Assembly: GCA_036898135.1 (NCBI GenBank)
Contig: CM072515.1
Span: 23,999,194 to 24,063,193 of the forward strand
Length of the DNA stretch: 64,000 nt
Source: Oncomelania hupensis
Lineage: Eukaryota > Mollusca > Gastropoda > Littorinimorpha > Pomatiopsidae
Reading direction: 5' to 3'
Part shown: positions 30,525-42,958 of the stretch, piece by piece
Numbering within the stretch: position 1 is the first letter of the stretch
How the letters are laid out: every line of letters starts with the position of its first letter
Made by a program: the position numbers and the translations under genes
Notes under the pieces: model-generated
Told to the model about the DNA's origin: nothing
Database searches by the model: none
The model's input: only the letters and a program-made list of their open reading frames with translations

Positions 30525-32861
30525 ATGTTATTCGCTGTCTGTTTCCTTTTAATAATAGGTTGTCACGTTCTACAAACTGAAGCAGAAGCTGATTCTGTGC
30601 TTGCAAGGTTGACCTATTTGAAGAGCACACATCAAGTAGAAGTAAACTTCAACAAGGGAAAACTCATGGCTACTATTACAACGGTGCAGCCCAAGGTCCA
30701 GTGGCATCGAGGACCAGTCGAGTTCGTGAAATTTGAGGACGTCATTCGACTCATTTTATGCGTGTGCATTATGCTGTGTAACCTGGTCGTTGTTATTATA
30801 TTTCTGGCAAACGACTCCTTGCGCTACTTCAGCGAGTGTTTCCTGGTCAACCTGTGCATGACGGGCATGCTGAGCGGCGGAGTGGCGCTGCTGCACCTCA
30901 TGACCTCTGTCAGTCTGGGCGACCACGCACTCATCCACGTGGCACCAGCCAGGATACTGGAGCTAAAAGAAAAGATGCCCGCCGCCACCCCCGCCTGCTT
31001 GGCTCAGCTCATGATTAGCCGTCTCGTGTTCTTCTCGGGGCCTTTCTGCATGATCATCGTCAGCATAGACCGGTACTGGCGAATCTACAACATTGCTAAG
31101 TACCGTAAATACCAGCAAAAGACTACGTTTGCCATGATGATTAGCGCGCCCTGGATCTGTTCATTCTGCTTCTTCCTCTTGCCTGAGTTGTTCCTCAGGA
31201 TTGATCACTCTTTCGGCAACGTCAAGTCGCTTTCAGGGACCTGTTCTTCTATCTATATCGGCAGGAAGATCTTTCAGCTATTCGAAAATTCCGTCATGGC
31301 AGTCACGCTTTTGATCCTCGTTGTGTTTAACGCCTACATCTACTGGCTCTTTCGAAAGCGGTTTGTCGACAGAACCCTGGGGCCTGCCTATCCCCTACTA
31401 GATAAACTTCGAGATATGTTTTGCTGCTGCACCAGATGCTTTAAGTCCAAGAGCAAAGGGAAGCGGCAGAGCAGCAGGACAATGGCAGTGAACGAGGCGT
31501 GGGCCATGTGTAACGCGAGGCCAGAGAGCGACGAAGTCAGCCTGGCCAGCGTGTACGCCCACGACGTGGCGAATTCTCTGGCTGATAACATCTCGCACCT
31601 GTCAAGAATGGACAGTATGGGCTCTGTAGACGCCGTGTCTTGGGAAATGGTGGAAGCTCATAGAACTGAAGAGAAAATTTCTAGCGAACATGCTTTGAGT
31701 ACGTTGGTCACAACCTCCCACTCTGACACACCAGCAGTCCTAGCCTCGGGGCAACTCCAGTCTAACGACAAAACTGATGTTGATGCCAATAACACTAAGC
31801 ACCTAGACACTGCTATAGAAGTTGCTGATCGCGATCGTGCTCAATCATTCTGTGTTGACGACCCGTCGGTTGTCACCGAGTTGAACTACACTGTGAACAT
31901 CAACGATCCCACAGAGATTTACCCTTCATGGCAGTTCAGCGCTGCCACCCCGGTATCGGGGTCGAACGATGTGGAGGACTTGCCACCGGAGGCTACTACT
32001 ACCAAACCGTTAAGCGTTGACAAATCCGAGAAGCCCGAACTCAGCCTGACGTTATATAGACAAGAGTCGTCTACTCCAAGCGATAGCCGCAGATCTTCAA
32101 TACGCTCAATACGCCCAGTGTTCAAGCTCCAACCCAGCATGTTCATGGGCAAGCCATGGCATATCTCAGCTCAGAACATACAAGGTCCATTCTTCCGCAT
32201 CAAAATGAAGCCAGTGGCCAAAATGTACTCGTATTCTGCGAGAAATAGTTTGGTTTCAAGTAAAACTCCTCCCATAAGAATTTTGCACACGCCGGAACAG
32301 GCAGCTACTTACGTTCCAAGGCGAAGTATCCTGAGAAATCGCTCAAAATCGGACGCCGCTCCTTTGATAGTGGACAGACTGAACTCAGTACATGTACCCC
32401 AGTCTAGCTGGCACGGTCTAACGTTGAGCCAGCAAAGAACGCACCACGTGAAGATCAAACACCCCAGTCTGTACACGTTGGCCTGGTCTTTGGCGACCGC
32501 CATGAAGCCTCTGCAAGAAATCAGACGCCGCAAGCTGCGTCACCGGCTTCTGCTGGACATGACGGTCACGGCCATGACTTTGCAGGTGTGCCTAGTGATC
32601 TTGACCTTGCTGTCGTGGATCCCGTACCTCATCGTGCGCTTCCAGATGGTAGTTCAGTGCATGCCCTTTTACGATCCCGACCGCCACAACTCCAGTACAC
32701 CAGCACTGACAGATGCGTGCGAGGACGTCATGTCCTCCCAAGTCGCTTATTGGCTGCTTTATAGCAGTAACCTGCTGCTGCCTGTGCTGGTGGTACTGGT
32801 CCACAAAAGGGCCTCCAACATTCTCTTGCTGTGGTGGAGACGAACGTTCCACGCCAACTGA
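30525..32861 (+). CDS. Rhodopsin-like GPCR with very long third intracellular loop
   Basis: Seven-transmembrane receptor of the class A type, acting at the plasma membrane through G proteins; ligand unknown. The single open exon encodes 778 residues. N-terminal hydrophobic segment MLFAVCFLLIIGCHVL may be a signal peptide. TM1 about 72-95, TM2 105-126, TM3 158-182, TM4 200-222, TM5 252-275, TM6 679-704, TM7 738-760. DRY motif (IDRYWRIYNIAKY) at 182-184; Cys158 and Cys240 can form the usual TM3-ECL2 disulfide; TM6 has LLSWIPY, a variant of CWxP; TM7 NLLLP replaces NPxxY. The third intracellular loop spans about 400 residues (about 278-675), Ser/Thr-rich and basic at both ends. The C-terminal tail is very short (WWRRTFHAN). 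It is intact with no stops. I cannot name an ortholog; amine or orphan families with long loops are possible. Confidence 0.85.
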   Translation: MLFAVCFLLIIGCHVLQTEAEADSVLARLTYLKSTHQVEVNFNKGKLMATITTVQPKVQWHRGPVEFVKFEDVIRLILCVCIMLCNLVVVIIFLANDSLRYFSECFLVNLCMTGMLSGGVALLHLMTSVSLGDHALIHVAPARILELKEKMPAATPACLAQLMISRLVFFSGPFCMIIVSIDRYWRIYNIAKYRKYQQKTTFAMMISAPWICSFCFFLLPELFLRIDHSFGNVKSLSGTCSSIYIGRKIFQLFENSVMAVTLLILVVFNAYIYWLFRKRFVDRTLGPAYPLLDKLRDMFCCCTRCFKSKSKGKRQSSRTMAVNEAWAMCNARPESDEVSLASVYAHDVANSLADNISHLSRMDSMGSVDAVSWEMVEAHRTEEKISSEHALSTLVTTSHSDTPAVLASGQLQSNDKTDVDANNTKHLDTAIEVADRDRAQSFCVDDPSVVTELNYTVNINDPTEIYPSWQFSAATPVSGSNDVEDLPPEATTTKPLSVDKSEKPELSLTLYRQESSTPSDSRRSSIRSIRPVFKLQPSMFMGKPWHISAQNIQGPFFRIKMKPVAKMYSYSARNSLVSSKTPPIRILHTPEQAATYVPRRSILRNRSKSDAAPLIVDRLNSVHVPQSSWHGLTLSQQRTHHVKIKHPSLYTLAWSLATAMKPLQEIRRRKLRHRLLLDMTVTAMTLQVCLVILTLLSWIPYLIVRFQMVVQCMPFYDPDRHNSSTPALTDACEDVMSSQVAYWLLYSSNLLLPVLVVLVHKRASNILLLWWRRTFHAN

Positions 32862-33466
32862 ATTGATAGCCGACACAGGGTCTAGTACCAGAGTAGTAAA
32901 CTTAACAAGCAAACTGGCGCAATATCTTAATATTCATTTTGCTTTGAACTAATACAAACAATTTTAATCCAAAGGCTGGTATTCTTTGCATTCCCCAACA
33001 ACACTTTAGGAACGTGCGGAATACCACGAAAGGCCTGAGATCCTGATCCTAGTTACAAATTGTCCAGACATTCTATAATTTGCTCACGACACAGGCTTGT
33101 GCTAATGTGAGACCCAGCCTGGGTTGGACAGAGTTCAAATGGAAGTTTTTTTGCCATGCGATTGTATTTTGATAGTCGCCAGTATTGTGTGCGTATAGGG
33201 TGGGAGGAGGAGGTTTGTTGGTGTGTGTGGGTGGGTGTGTGTTGGTGTGTGTGTGTGTGTGTGGGGAGGGGGGTGTTTGTGTGTGTGTGTGTGTGCGTGT
33301 GTGTGTACGCGCGCAAGTAACAGGCTAAATTGAATTTGTACGTGCTCGAGGAACTAATAGTAACGACGATAAGGGAAGAGATGTCATCGACAGCCGTTGG
33401 GTGGTACAAAACTTGTGATTGTGTACCTTGCTCCGCATAGGGGTAGCGAAAATAATTGGTGGATAT
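32862..33466. other. 3' flank of GPCR with GT-rich microsatellite
   Basis: Probable 3' untranslated region followed by a GT/GGT-rich tract at 33217-33305. No gene. Confidence 0.5.
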
Positions 33467-33955
33467 ATACTACTGTTGCTGCCCTCCCTTGTCATCTCCA
33501 TCTTCCTATACGCTTGCAAAACATGGACCCACACAGCAGATCTACAACGAAGAAAACAAAGCATGGAGATGAGGTGCAACAGAAGACTTCTGGGCATTTC
33601 CTATACCCAACACTCACCAACGACGAAGTCCGACAGACCATCACACAAGCCATTGGACAACACGATGACCTGCTCACAGTGGTGAAAAAACGGAAACTCC
33701 GATGGTATGGCCACGTCACCAGATCATCAGGTCTTGCAAAGACCATCCTGCAAGGCACAGTACAAGGAGGTAGAAGAAGAGGGAGACCGAAAAAGAAAAA
33801 GAGGTGGGAAAACAACATTCGAGAATGGACTGGTTTGACACTGAGTGAAACAATCAGGGTTGCTGAGGACAGGAAAAGATGGAGTACGATGGTTAAACGA
33901 TCATCTGTGGTGCCCCTACGACCTTCGAGTTATAGGATAGGATAGGATACTACTG
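33467..33955 (+). mobile_element. RTE-like LINE (GGATA-tailed family), copy 7, 5' truncated with 9-bp TSD
   Basis: ATACTACTG flanks the insertion at 33467-33475 and 33947-33955. The 471-bp element encodes the C-terminal domain only, with a small frame break near 33610 and a 6-base expansion in the KKKKRWENN region. It ends GGATAGGATAGG. Confidence 0.9.
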
Positions 33956-35849
<1,894 letters not shown>

Positions 35850-38800
35850 TCCAACGTTTCCCGGCGTGTCGTACGAAGCGACTAACAGGGGTGATGTCAG
35901 CACGGCATCATTGGGCGAAAGTCTTCTACACAGAAGTCACCGGCCAGCGCGGAGGAACCTCACGTTACTATTCAACGACCACGTGCTCGGGGCCAATGCG
36001 AGCCACACTGTACTCGTGGATTTTGGCTGTAGCCAACAGCCTAGAGAGGATTTGGCCCCGCCAGGTCTTTCTTGCCCAAGACTATAATGAAAAGAACCAC
36101 TCACTCCATACCGGTTCGGTCATCGCCCGGGTCACCAATGACCGTACCTTCCGTTGGCCACCAGGACGGAGATGATAAGTGTGTTACTGATGGACAACTT
36201 AGCAAGATCCGCACGAGAGACAACATCGTCATAGGAACCTGGAATGTCAGGACATTAATGGGGAGGGAATATTAGAAGAACTAGCCCACGGGCTAAACCT
36301 CTATCGATGGAGCATTTTAGCGAACTGCGCTGGAGAGGCCAACGTGAAACAAAGACACAAGCTTTATTTGAACGGGAGAGATGACAGGCACGAACATGGC
36401 GTTGGATTCTTGGTCCACAAAGACATTCTAGCCACTGTCATGGGTTGCCGCCCAGTCTCCAGTAGACTCATTACCATCCGTCTGAGAGCAGCCCCTTTCA
36501 ACATCACCATCATCCAGACCTATGCCCCAACATCAGTCTTTCACGACAGCGAAGTCGAGGATTTCTATGAATATCTGCAGGCTGTCTTAGACCAAATGCC
36601 GACGAAGGACATCAACATTGGCAGAGCACGCCCTTTTCTAGGAACAGACATCGGAAGTGACCACGATCTCGTGATGTCTTTCCGGCTCCACTTGAAGAGA
36701 GTAAACGTAGCAAAGTGCACCAGGATTAAGTTCAACCTGGACAAAGTGCAAGGCGACTGGAGTGCCAAGGTTGGCCAAGATTGGCCAAGATGCGTACAAC
36801 GGCTGGAGAGACACATGAGGACTCCACTGCCACAGCGAGACAAATGACAGAGGCCTGAGACTCTTGGAGTTTGCCAGATACAACAATCTGATACTGGTAG
36901 AAACGCTTGGTCCCCACAAAAAATGCAGACGATGGACCTGGCACAGTACCAGCGGGGAGCATCACAACCAGATGGATTATATCATGGTCAAGAAATGCTT
37001 CAGATCAAGCATCAACATTGGCAGGGCACGCACTTTTCCAGGAACAGACATCGGAAGTGACCACGATCTCGTGATGTCTTTCCGGCTCCACTTGAAGAGA
37101 GTAAACGTAGCAAAGTGCACCAGGCTGAAGTTCAACCTGGACAAAGTGCAAGACCCGGAGGTGGCAAAAATATTCCAAGCCACAATTGGAGGGAAATTTG
37201 CACCACTGCTGATTTTGGGAGCTAGTGAAGTAGATGTCAACTCCATGACCACCACTTTCAACTCAGCTGTGACAGATGCCGCCACTGAGATCCTTGGCAA
37301 GCACCGCCTAAAGAACAAACCGTGGATCACACCTGAACTTTTGGACCTGTGTGACAAACGAAGAGAGTTGAAAAAGAAAAGGAACACTTTACAGGGAGCT
37401 GATACCTACCGGAAAATCAACAATGACATCCAAAAAGGCCTGCGCACAGCAAAGGAGGACTCGATAGAAGATCAATGCCAGGAAATAAAAAACAGTCTGA
37501 TCAAGAACAACAACAAGAAGGCCTGCCAGACTGTGAAGCAGCTGACAAGTGTTAAGCAGTCCAAGGTCTCCATGATCCATGCATGTCTGGCATATGCCTT
37601 ACAGAAGAACAAGAAGTCTTGGATAGATGGACAGAGTACTGCTCTGGCATATGCCTTACAGAAGAACAAGAAGTCTTGGATAGATGGACAGAGTACTGCT
37701 CTGATCTTTACAACCACCAAACGGAGACCCATCAGTTCTAGCATGTCCCCAGGACGGAGAAGAAGAAGAAATCCTCCCAATTCTCCGAGAAGTTGAGGCA
37801 GCAGTGAAATCGCTGAAGAAGGGGGGTGTCAGCAGGAAGGGACAACATACCCATAAAATTGCTTCAAGCAGGAGAAGCGATGATTGGCGCCATCACCATT
37901 ATCTGTAACATGAGCTGTTTGAGTGGGGAGTGGCCCACACCATGGACACAGTCGCTTGTCATCACTCTTCCCAAAAATGTTAACCTTCAGGAGTGTGAAA
38001 AATACCGCACCATCAACCTCATCAGCCATCCCAGCAAAGTCCAACTGAAAATAATACTCAACAGGTTTAAACCCCAAGCTGAACAAATCATAGCTAAAGA
38101 ACAAGCAGGATTCAGGCCAGGGCGAAGTACCACTGAACAGATTTTTAACCTCAGAATAATCTGCGAAAAATACCCAAAGCATCAGCAGCATCTATATAAT
38201 GTGTTTGTAGACTTCAAGAAAGCGTTTGAACAGGATGGCATGCAGCTCTGTGGGAAACCATGAGAGTGTACAACATCAGCCCTAAAATTATTGAAGTCAT
38301 CAAAAGCCTGTATGACAAGGCTACCAGTGCAGTCCTCCATAACAGCGCCATCGGGAACTGGTTTAGAACAACAATCGGCGTGCGCCAAGGATGCCTACTC
38401 TCTCCAACACTTTTCAATATCTTCCTAGAGCGCATCATTTCAAATGCCCGTGCAGATCACAAAGGCACAGTCAGCAAAGGGGGTAGAGCACTCTCCAGCT
38501 TCCGTTTTGCGGATTACATTATGGATTGGCTGGAGAGGAACAAGAACTTGAACAGCTGGAACAGAGGCTTGACACCACCTCCAGAGCCTTTGGAATGGAA
38601 ATAAGTGCAGAGAAGACCAAAATGATGACCAACAACACGAATGGCACCAACACGGACATCAAAGTCCAAGGCCAATGCCTCAACAGAGTACATAGCTTCA
38701 AATATTTAGGAGCCATTATATCAGACAATGGGTTCCGACAGGAAGTCCCCTCCAGGATCGCACAAACAACTGCGGCCTTGACAAGGTTGAAGCCCATTTG

Positions 38801-39300
38801 GAAAGACAGGAACATCAGTCTACATTCCAAGGTAAGGTTGCTGCGCTCCCTTGTCATCTCAATCTTCCTATACGCTTGCAAAACATGGACCCTCACAGCA
38901 GATCTACAACGAAGAACACAAAGCATGGAGATGGGGTGCTACAGAAGACTTCTGGGCATTTCCTATACCCAACACATCACCCACGACGAAGTCCGACAGA
39001 CCATCACACAAGTTATTGGATAACACGAAGACATGCTCACAGTGGTGAAGAAACGAAAACTCCGATGGTATGGCCACGTCACCAGGGCATCAAGTCTTGC
39101 AAAGACCCTCATTCAAGGCACGGTGCAAGGAGGCAGCAGAAGAGGGAGACAGAAAAAGAGGTGGGAGGGTAACATTCAAGAATGGACGGGCTTGACACTG
39201 AGCAAAGCCATCAGGGTTGCATAGGACAGAGAAAGATGATTACGCTGGTTAAACGATCATCTGTGGTGCCCCAACGACCTTCGAGTTACGGGATGGGATA
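35850..39300 (+). mobile_element. RTE-like LINE (GGATA-tailed family), copy 8, near full length but broken
   Basis: The only copy reaching an apparent 5' untranslated region and the AP endonuclease (IVIGTWNVRTLM near 36225-36260; YAPTSVFHDSEV; TDIGSDHDLVM, the last part duplicated). The linker 37100-37560 is open. RT follows in several frames (SLVITLPKNVNLQECEKYR, VFVDFKKAFEQDG, GVRQGCLLSPTLF), then the C-terminal domain and tail near 39290. The catalytic block reads FADYI instead of FADDI (38504-38520), so the polymerase is dead even apart from frameshifts. Internal duplications: about 145 bp (36610-36754 and 37007-37151) and a 57-bp tandem (37587-37643, 37644-37700). The TWNVRTL endonuclease signature suggests the RTE clade. 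Confidence 0.9.
37587..37700 (+). repeat. 57-bp in-frame tandem duplication inside LINE copy 8
   Basis: Two copies of a 57-bp (19-codon) unit beginning CTGGCATATGCCTTACAG. The single-copy state is visible in copy 3 at 15341 onward, so this is a secondary change. Confidence 0.9.
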
Positions 39301-40149
39301 GAATGGTTCGTTGCTCTTAATATCTCAAGAACCACTGAACATATTTGGAGCAAACTTTATAGGAAGATTACCTAGATTAGTGCCAGCCTCCCGTGCCATC
39401 CTATTTGCTCAAAGGTCAAGGTCGCTGGTGTCAATTCCTTGCTAAACACCTATTGCTCTGTATCAGAAATAGCGGCAGCACCAATTTTGATGATTCTTGG
39501 TATACAGGTAGTTCAACTCATGGTCTGCGATTCGGCGCTCTATCTCAAAATTGACTGAACTGATTTTGATAAAGTCTTATTAGCAGATAGCTCACGGAGT
39601 GGTCATTCGTTCCACGTTTTCATTTTGCTTCGGTAAAATAAAACTGAGACAGAAAAGGCCAACGAAAATGAGCACTTCTAAAATTATTTTTTTCCCTAGC
39701 AATGTTTGTGTGTGTTTGGGAATACGTTCGAATGGCTTGTCTGTAATTCATTCATTCATGCTTTCTTTCTTTCTTGCTTTCTTTTAAAATCTCTGAGAAT
39801 TATAAAGAGATCAAAAATGTAGGTGCATGTAAACAAAAAATGTGAAACGTTGTTTTCTTTGTTTTTTTTTGTTTTTTTTTAAACAGTGGACTTAAATTGA
39901 TTTTCATTATTTTCCAAACATCTTAACAGGGTTGACAGGTCTTTGAGCTTGACGTGTCACGCGCGTCCTTACTATTAAGGAATGCTCTAGTGCAATTTAA
40001 AACCCGATGCTTAACCGAGTTCGGCATGCATATGATCTCAAACGCTTTTTTTGGACTTCGCAAGATTCAACTGCTGGCGACTTGAAATATATATGCAGAT
40101 TTGTGTGAGGTGAGTCCTAAATAGTCCAAAAATTACTTCTTTTTTTTGT
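39301..40149. other. Non-coding, repeat-like AT-rich sequence
   Basis: Contains TCTCAAGAACCACTGAACAT and TTTTGATAAAGTC-type sequence resembling 34920-35000, probably part of the AAGGTCA-rich repeat family (AAAGGTCAAGGTCGC at 39411-39425). No gene. Confidence 0.4.
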
Positions 40150-40479
40150 TTGAATCCGACCGTTCGTCTGTCTAGCTGTCCGCTGTCCGCCGCCTAGACG
40201 TGTAAAACTTGCCAGTGGATTAATATATCAGAATCTATTTCAACTACCAAAACCAAACTTAACAAGATGGTGTATATTCATGAGACGTCATAAAAGATCG
40301 GTGAATGAATGACTTCACTTCAAGGTTAAGGTCACAAATGTTTGTCAAAAAAATGACAACTGTTCACACAATTTTTTGTCTAAGTTATTAATATTGAACT
40401 TATGATTCTTCGAAGCATGACAGGTATCAATGAGATGCACATCATAGGCACATTTGCTCAACCTCACACCAAGATCAAG

Positions 40480-40559
40480 ATCACTGGAGCTACATTACAT
40501 CATTATTGCTTTAGGTCCAGCGGACTCTTCCGAGCCAAATCAGGACCATCACTGGAGCT
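40480..40559 (-). mobile_element. TGTAA-tailed retroposon, copy G, 56-bp stub with 12-bp TSD
   Basis: The TSD ATCACTGGAGCT at 40480-40491 and 40548-40559 encloses only the last 56 bp of the family, i.e. the 3' hairpin and tail. Such a short stub with a TSD is what abortive target-primed reverse transcription would leave. Confidence 0.9.
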
Positions 40560-40740
40560 GTCCAAAGTCAGTTAATATAGGTACCTTGAAGTGACATTGA
40601 CCCTAAACTAGGAGAGACATAAAATTCAAACTTGTATTTAGAGATGATTGATCTTTCATATCTGTTCTGTTTTTTCCTTGATCTTGAAGGTCAAGGTCAT
40701 TATAGGTCTTGCAAAAACATGCAAAACATAATTAATCCTA

Positions 40741-41350
40741 CAGTTAGTTAGTTATTCATTGCTTACAGGGTCGAGCGGACTGCAAAGAGCCGAATCAGGA
40801 CCACAAAATCAAGACCACAACTTCGATGAAAGAGGACTCGCCCTTGATCCGCATAAAAGATCTGCCGAAACAACCCTAGTGGTAAAACTGAAGGCACTTC
40901 ACCAGCCGGTCATTTTACAATAAAGACATACCACGGAGGGGACGCTGAGGATATACTCTAATTTATCGAACCCCCGTTTACAAAAACAAAATAGAATATA
41001 AAAATCAATATACAATATCAACAAAACACATACATATAAAATGCCTACATTGCCAAATAAAAACATCATAGGAAGCCCCAGTGACTATTTGGCAGAAAGC
41101 ATCCAATATTCCCAAGCTGATCCAACAGACTTCACACACAAATGAGGAGCTTTGTCCCGGAAGAGTTTTCAAGAAAAAAGGTAGGTGACTGGTCTAGCGA
41201 AGAAGAAGATCGTATAGTGGATTGATAGAACAGAGTAGGAATGAGAAAGAACAAACGAGAAAGACAGCGACAGTGGGAATTTAAAGCACTAAATTTTCAG
41301 AAAGTGAGGATACTATTTATACTGGAACCCCCGGCACCCCAACGGGGGAA
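40741..41350 (-). mobile_element. TGTAA-family retroposon, copy E, full length (variant 3' end)
   Basis: Same 5' end (read on minus: CCCCCGTTGGGGTGCCGGGG then CAGTATAAATAG) and body as copies A-D, but the 3' end reads GTGGTCCTGATTCGGCTCTT then TGCAGTCCGCTCGACCC, and the tail is AACTAACTAA-like. A possible TSD CCTACAGT/CCCACAGT (one mismatch) flanks it. Inserted in the AAGGTCA repeat. Confidence 0.8.
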
Positions 41351-41757
41351 GATAAACCCACAGTGGAATGGCTCTATTTAACCCATAGTATGCAACAAAA
41401 TTGGGTTATTTGATCATGCATGAGCATGATAGGTTACATGAAGATCAAGGCCATCTCAAGGTCAAGGTCACTAAAAGTTAATGTCATCCCAAGGTCACTT
41501 TTGTTTTTCTTCGTATAATACAACTTTTGCTATAGTTTATTTGATATTACATGAGTATATTTGGAACCGGAGGTCAAGGTCATCTCAAGGTCAACAGCAT
41601 AGAAAAATCAAAGTCAGTATTACTTTACCTTTAGTATTACTTTATTATTTTAATGCCACTGTCTCTCTTTTTGTGATCTGGACAGTCATTTTCATGTTAA
41701 ATATTGCAAGGTCCACAAAGAGCATGTGAGTCATATGGGCTTTGCCCTTTTAGTTAT

Positions 41758-41955
41758 TTTTGAAATTCAAATTGACCGCATCCAAATAAAAACATTATTG
41801 AATAGATGGAGGAAACCTGAGTACTCGGAGAAAATCCTCAGTGTCCCGAAAATCTCGTAGCGAAGTCACGTAAGTTCGTCCCTTGCTGGTGTCCAACCCG
41901 CGACGCTCGGCATAGCAAACCAGCACCATATCTACTGTGCAACCAGGCCACCTTC
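41758..41955 (-). mobile_element. tRNA-derived SINE, head and core
   Basis: On minus, the head GGTGGCCTGGTTGCACAGTA, then CTATGCCGAGCGTCGCGGGTT (B-box area degenerate), then the core GATTTTCTCCGAGTACTCAGG. Same family as 27004-27459 but diverged and without the 3' tail. Confidence 0.7.
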
Positions 41956-42495
41956 ACCACAACCCTCCACCCCCCCCTTCCCATCTCTCTCCCCCTCTCC
42001 CCTCAAGAAAAAGGGAAAAAAAAGAAAAAAATAAAAATAATGAAATTTAAATTTAAAAAAAAAGAGGTGTTTCTTATATGTTTTAATTTTGCATTATATA
42101 TATTTTTTTATTACTGTAGACTCATTCATTTCCTTTGACTATTACGTGCCATAAACCTTGAATAATTTATGCGTTAGCCTCGTGCTGCGACAGTGTTCTA
42201 AAATGAACTTTAAAGTTCGAACCTCTGCACTCGCCATTCGCAATAATATAAAACAAGGGGATAACAGGGGTATCCGCTTCGAAACGGGGCTCCACCGCGG
42301 TCCTTCCCGACTTGTGTGGATGGTGTGCACACGATAATTCAATCTCAGACTTTGGGTACTGCTGCCTTATCTTTTCATCCGTAAATCAACACGATAAGAA
42401 GAAGGGATACGGGCGTTTGGAACAGCGGTGACAGACAGTCCAGCTACGGTATATTATGGTAGTGAAAGATAGCCCTAGGACATCCTAATGCCGCA

Positions 42496-42881
42496 GCAAC
42501 GGGTAAATAAGGTAAAAGTGTTCCCGTACCCTTTCGGTCGTTGGGGACCTTCCATTTCTCTAGGCCAGCTTAATGAGGGCGGGGGCTTTCTCCTGTCCAT
42601 CGCTGGTTCTAAAAATATCCAGGTACCCATTGCCACCGCATCCAAACAATCAAGCAATCTAATCACACATCATTTCAACTACGGCGACAATATGTGGGTG
42701 GACTGGGGTGTGTCGGGCGCTGGTTTAATTCTTGTTTTGTGTGTGGTCGTTAGGTGGTAACCTTCCATGTAGGGTCATCCGTCCAAGTATATCTACTAAC
42801 CCGTGCAGGCGTCGCTTAACATGAAATAATGCTGGCGTGTGTCCACACCACTACACTACTGCATCTCGGCAACGGGGAAAT
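42496..42881 (-). mobile_element. 5S rRNA-derived SINE, copy 2, with 13-bp TSD
   Basis: GCAACGGGTAAAT at 42496-42508 and GCAACGGGGAAAT at 42869-42881 (one mismatch) flank a 360-bp insert. On minus, the 5' head contains GTTAAGCGACGCCTG and GGGTTAGTAGATATACTTGG, a 5S internal control region with a small insertion. The body matches copy 1 at 573-845. Confidence 0.85.
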
Positions 42882-42958
42882 CTAGCAAATCCAGCCAGAT
42901 GTTACGCGTAGATTATGATGACAAGACACTGCTAGACCATCTCATTAAATTACAGACC

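Larger units (their letters stand above)
40150..41757 (-). repeat. AAGGTCA-rich dispersed repeat, copy 2, interrupted twice
   Basis: Inverted relative to 12345-13055. It begins near CGACCGTTCGTCTGTC and GTGTAAAACTTGCCAGTGG and ends CATATGGGCTTTGCCC at about 41735-41750. It is interrupted by TGTAA elements at 40492-40547 and 40741-41350. Contains at least four AAGGTCA half-sites. Confidence 0.75.

Noticed and set aside
36344..36847. Host gene similar to craniofacial development protein 2
   Set aside because: The endonuclease-like reading is part of an RTE-like LINE copy with RT and tail downstream; databases often mislabel such fragments.
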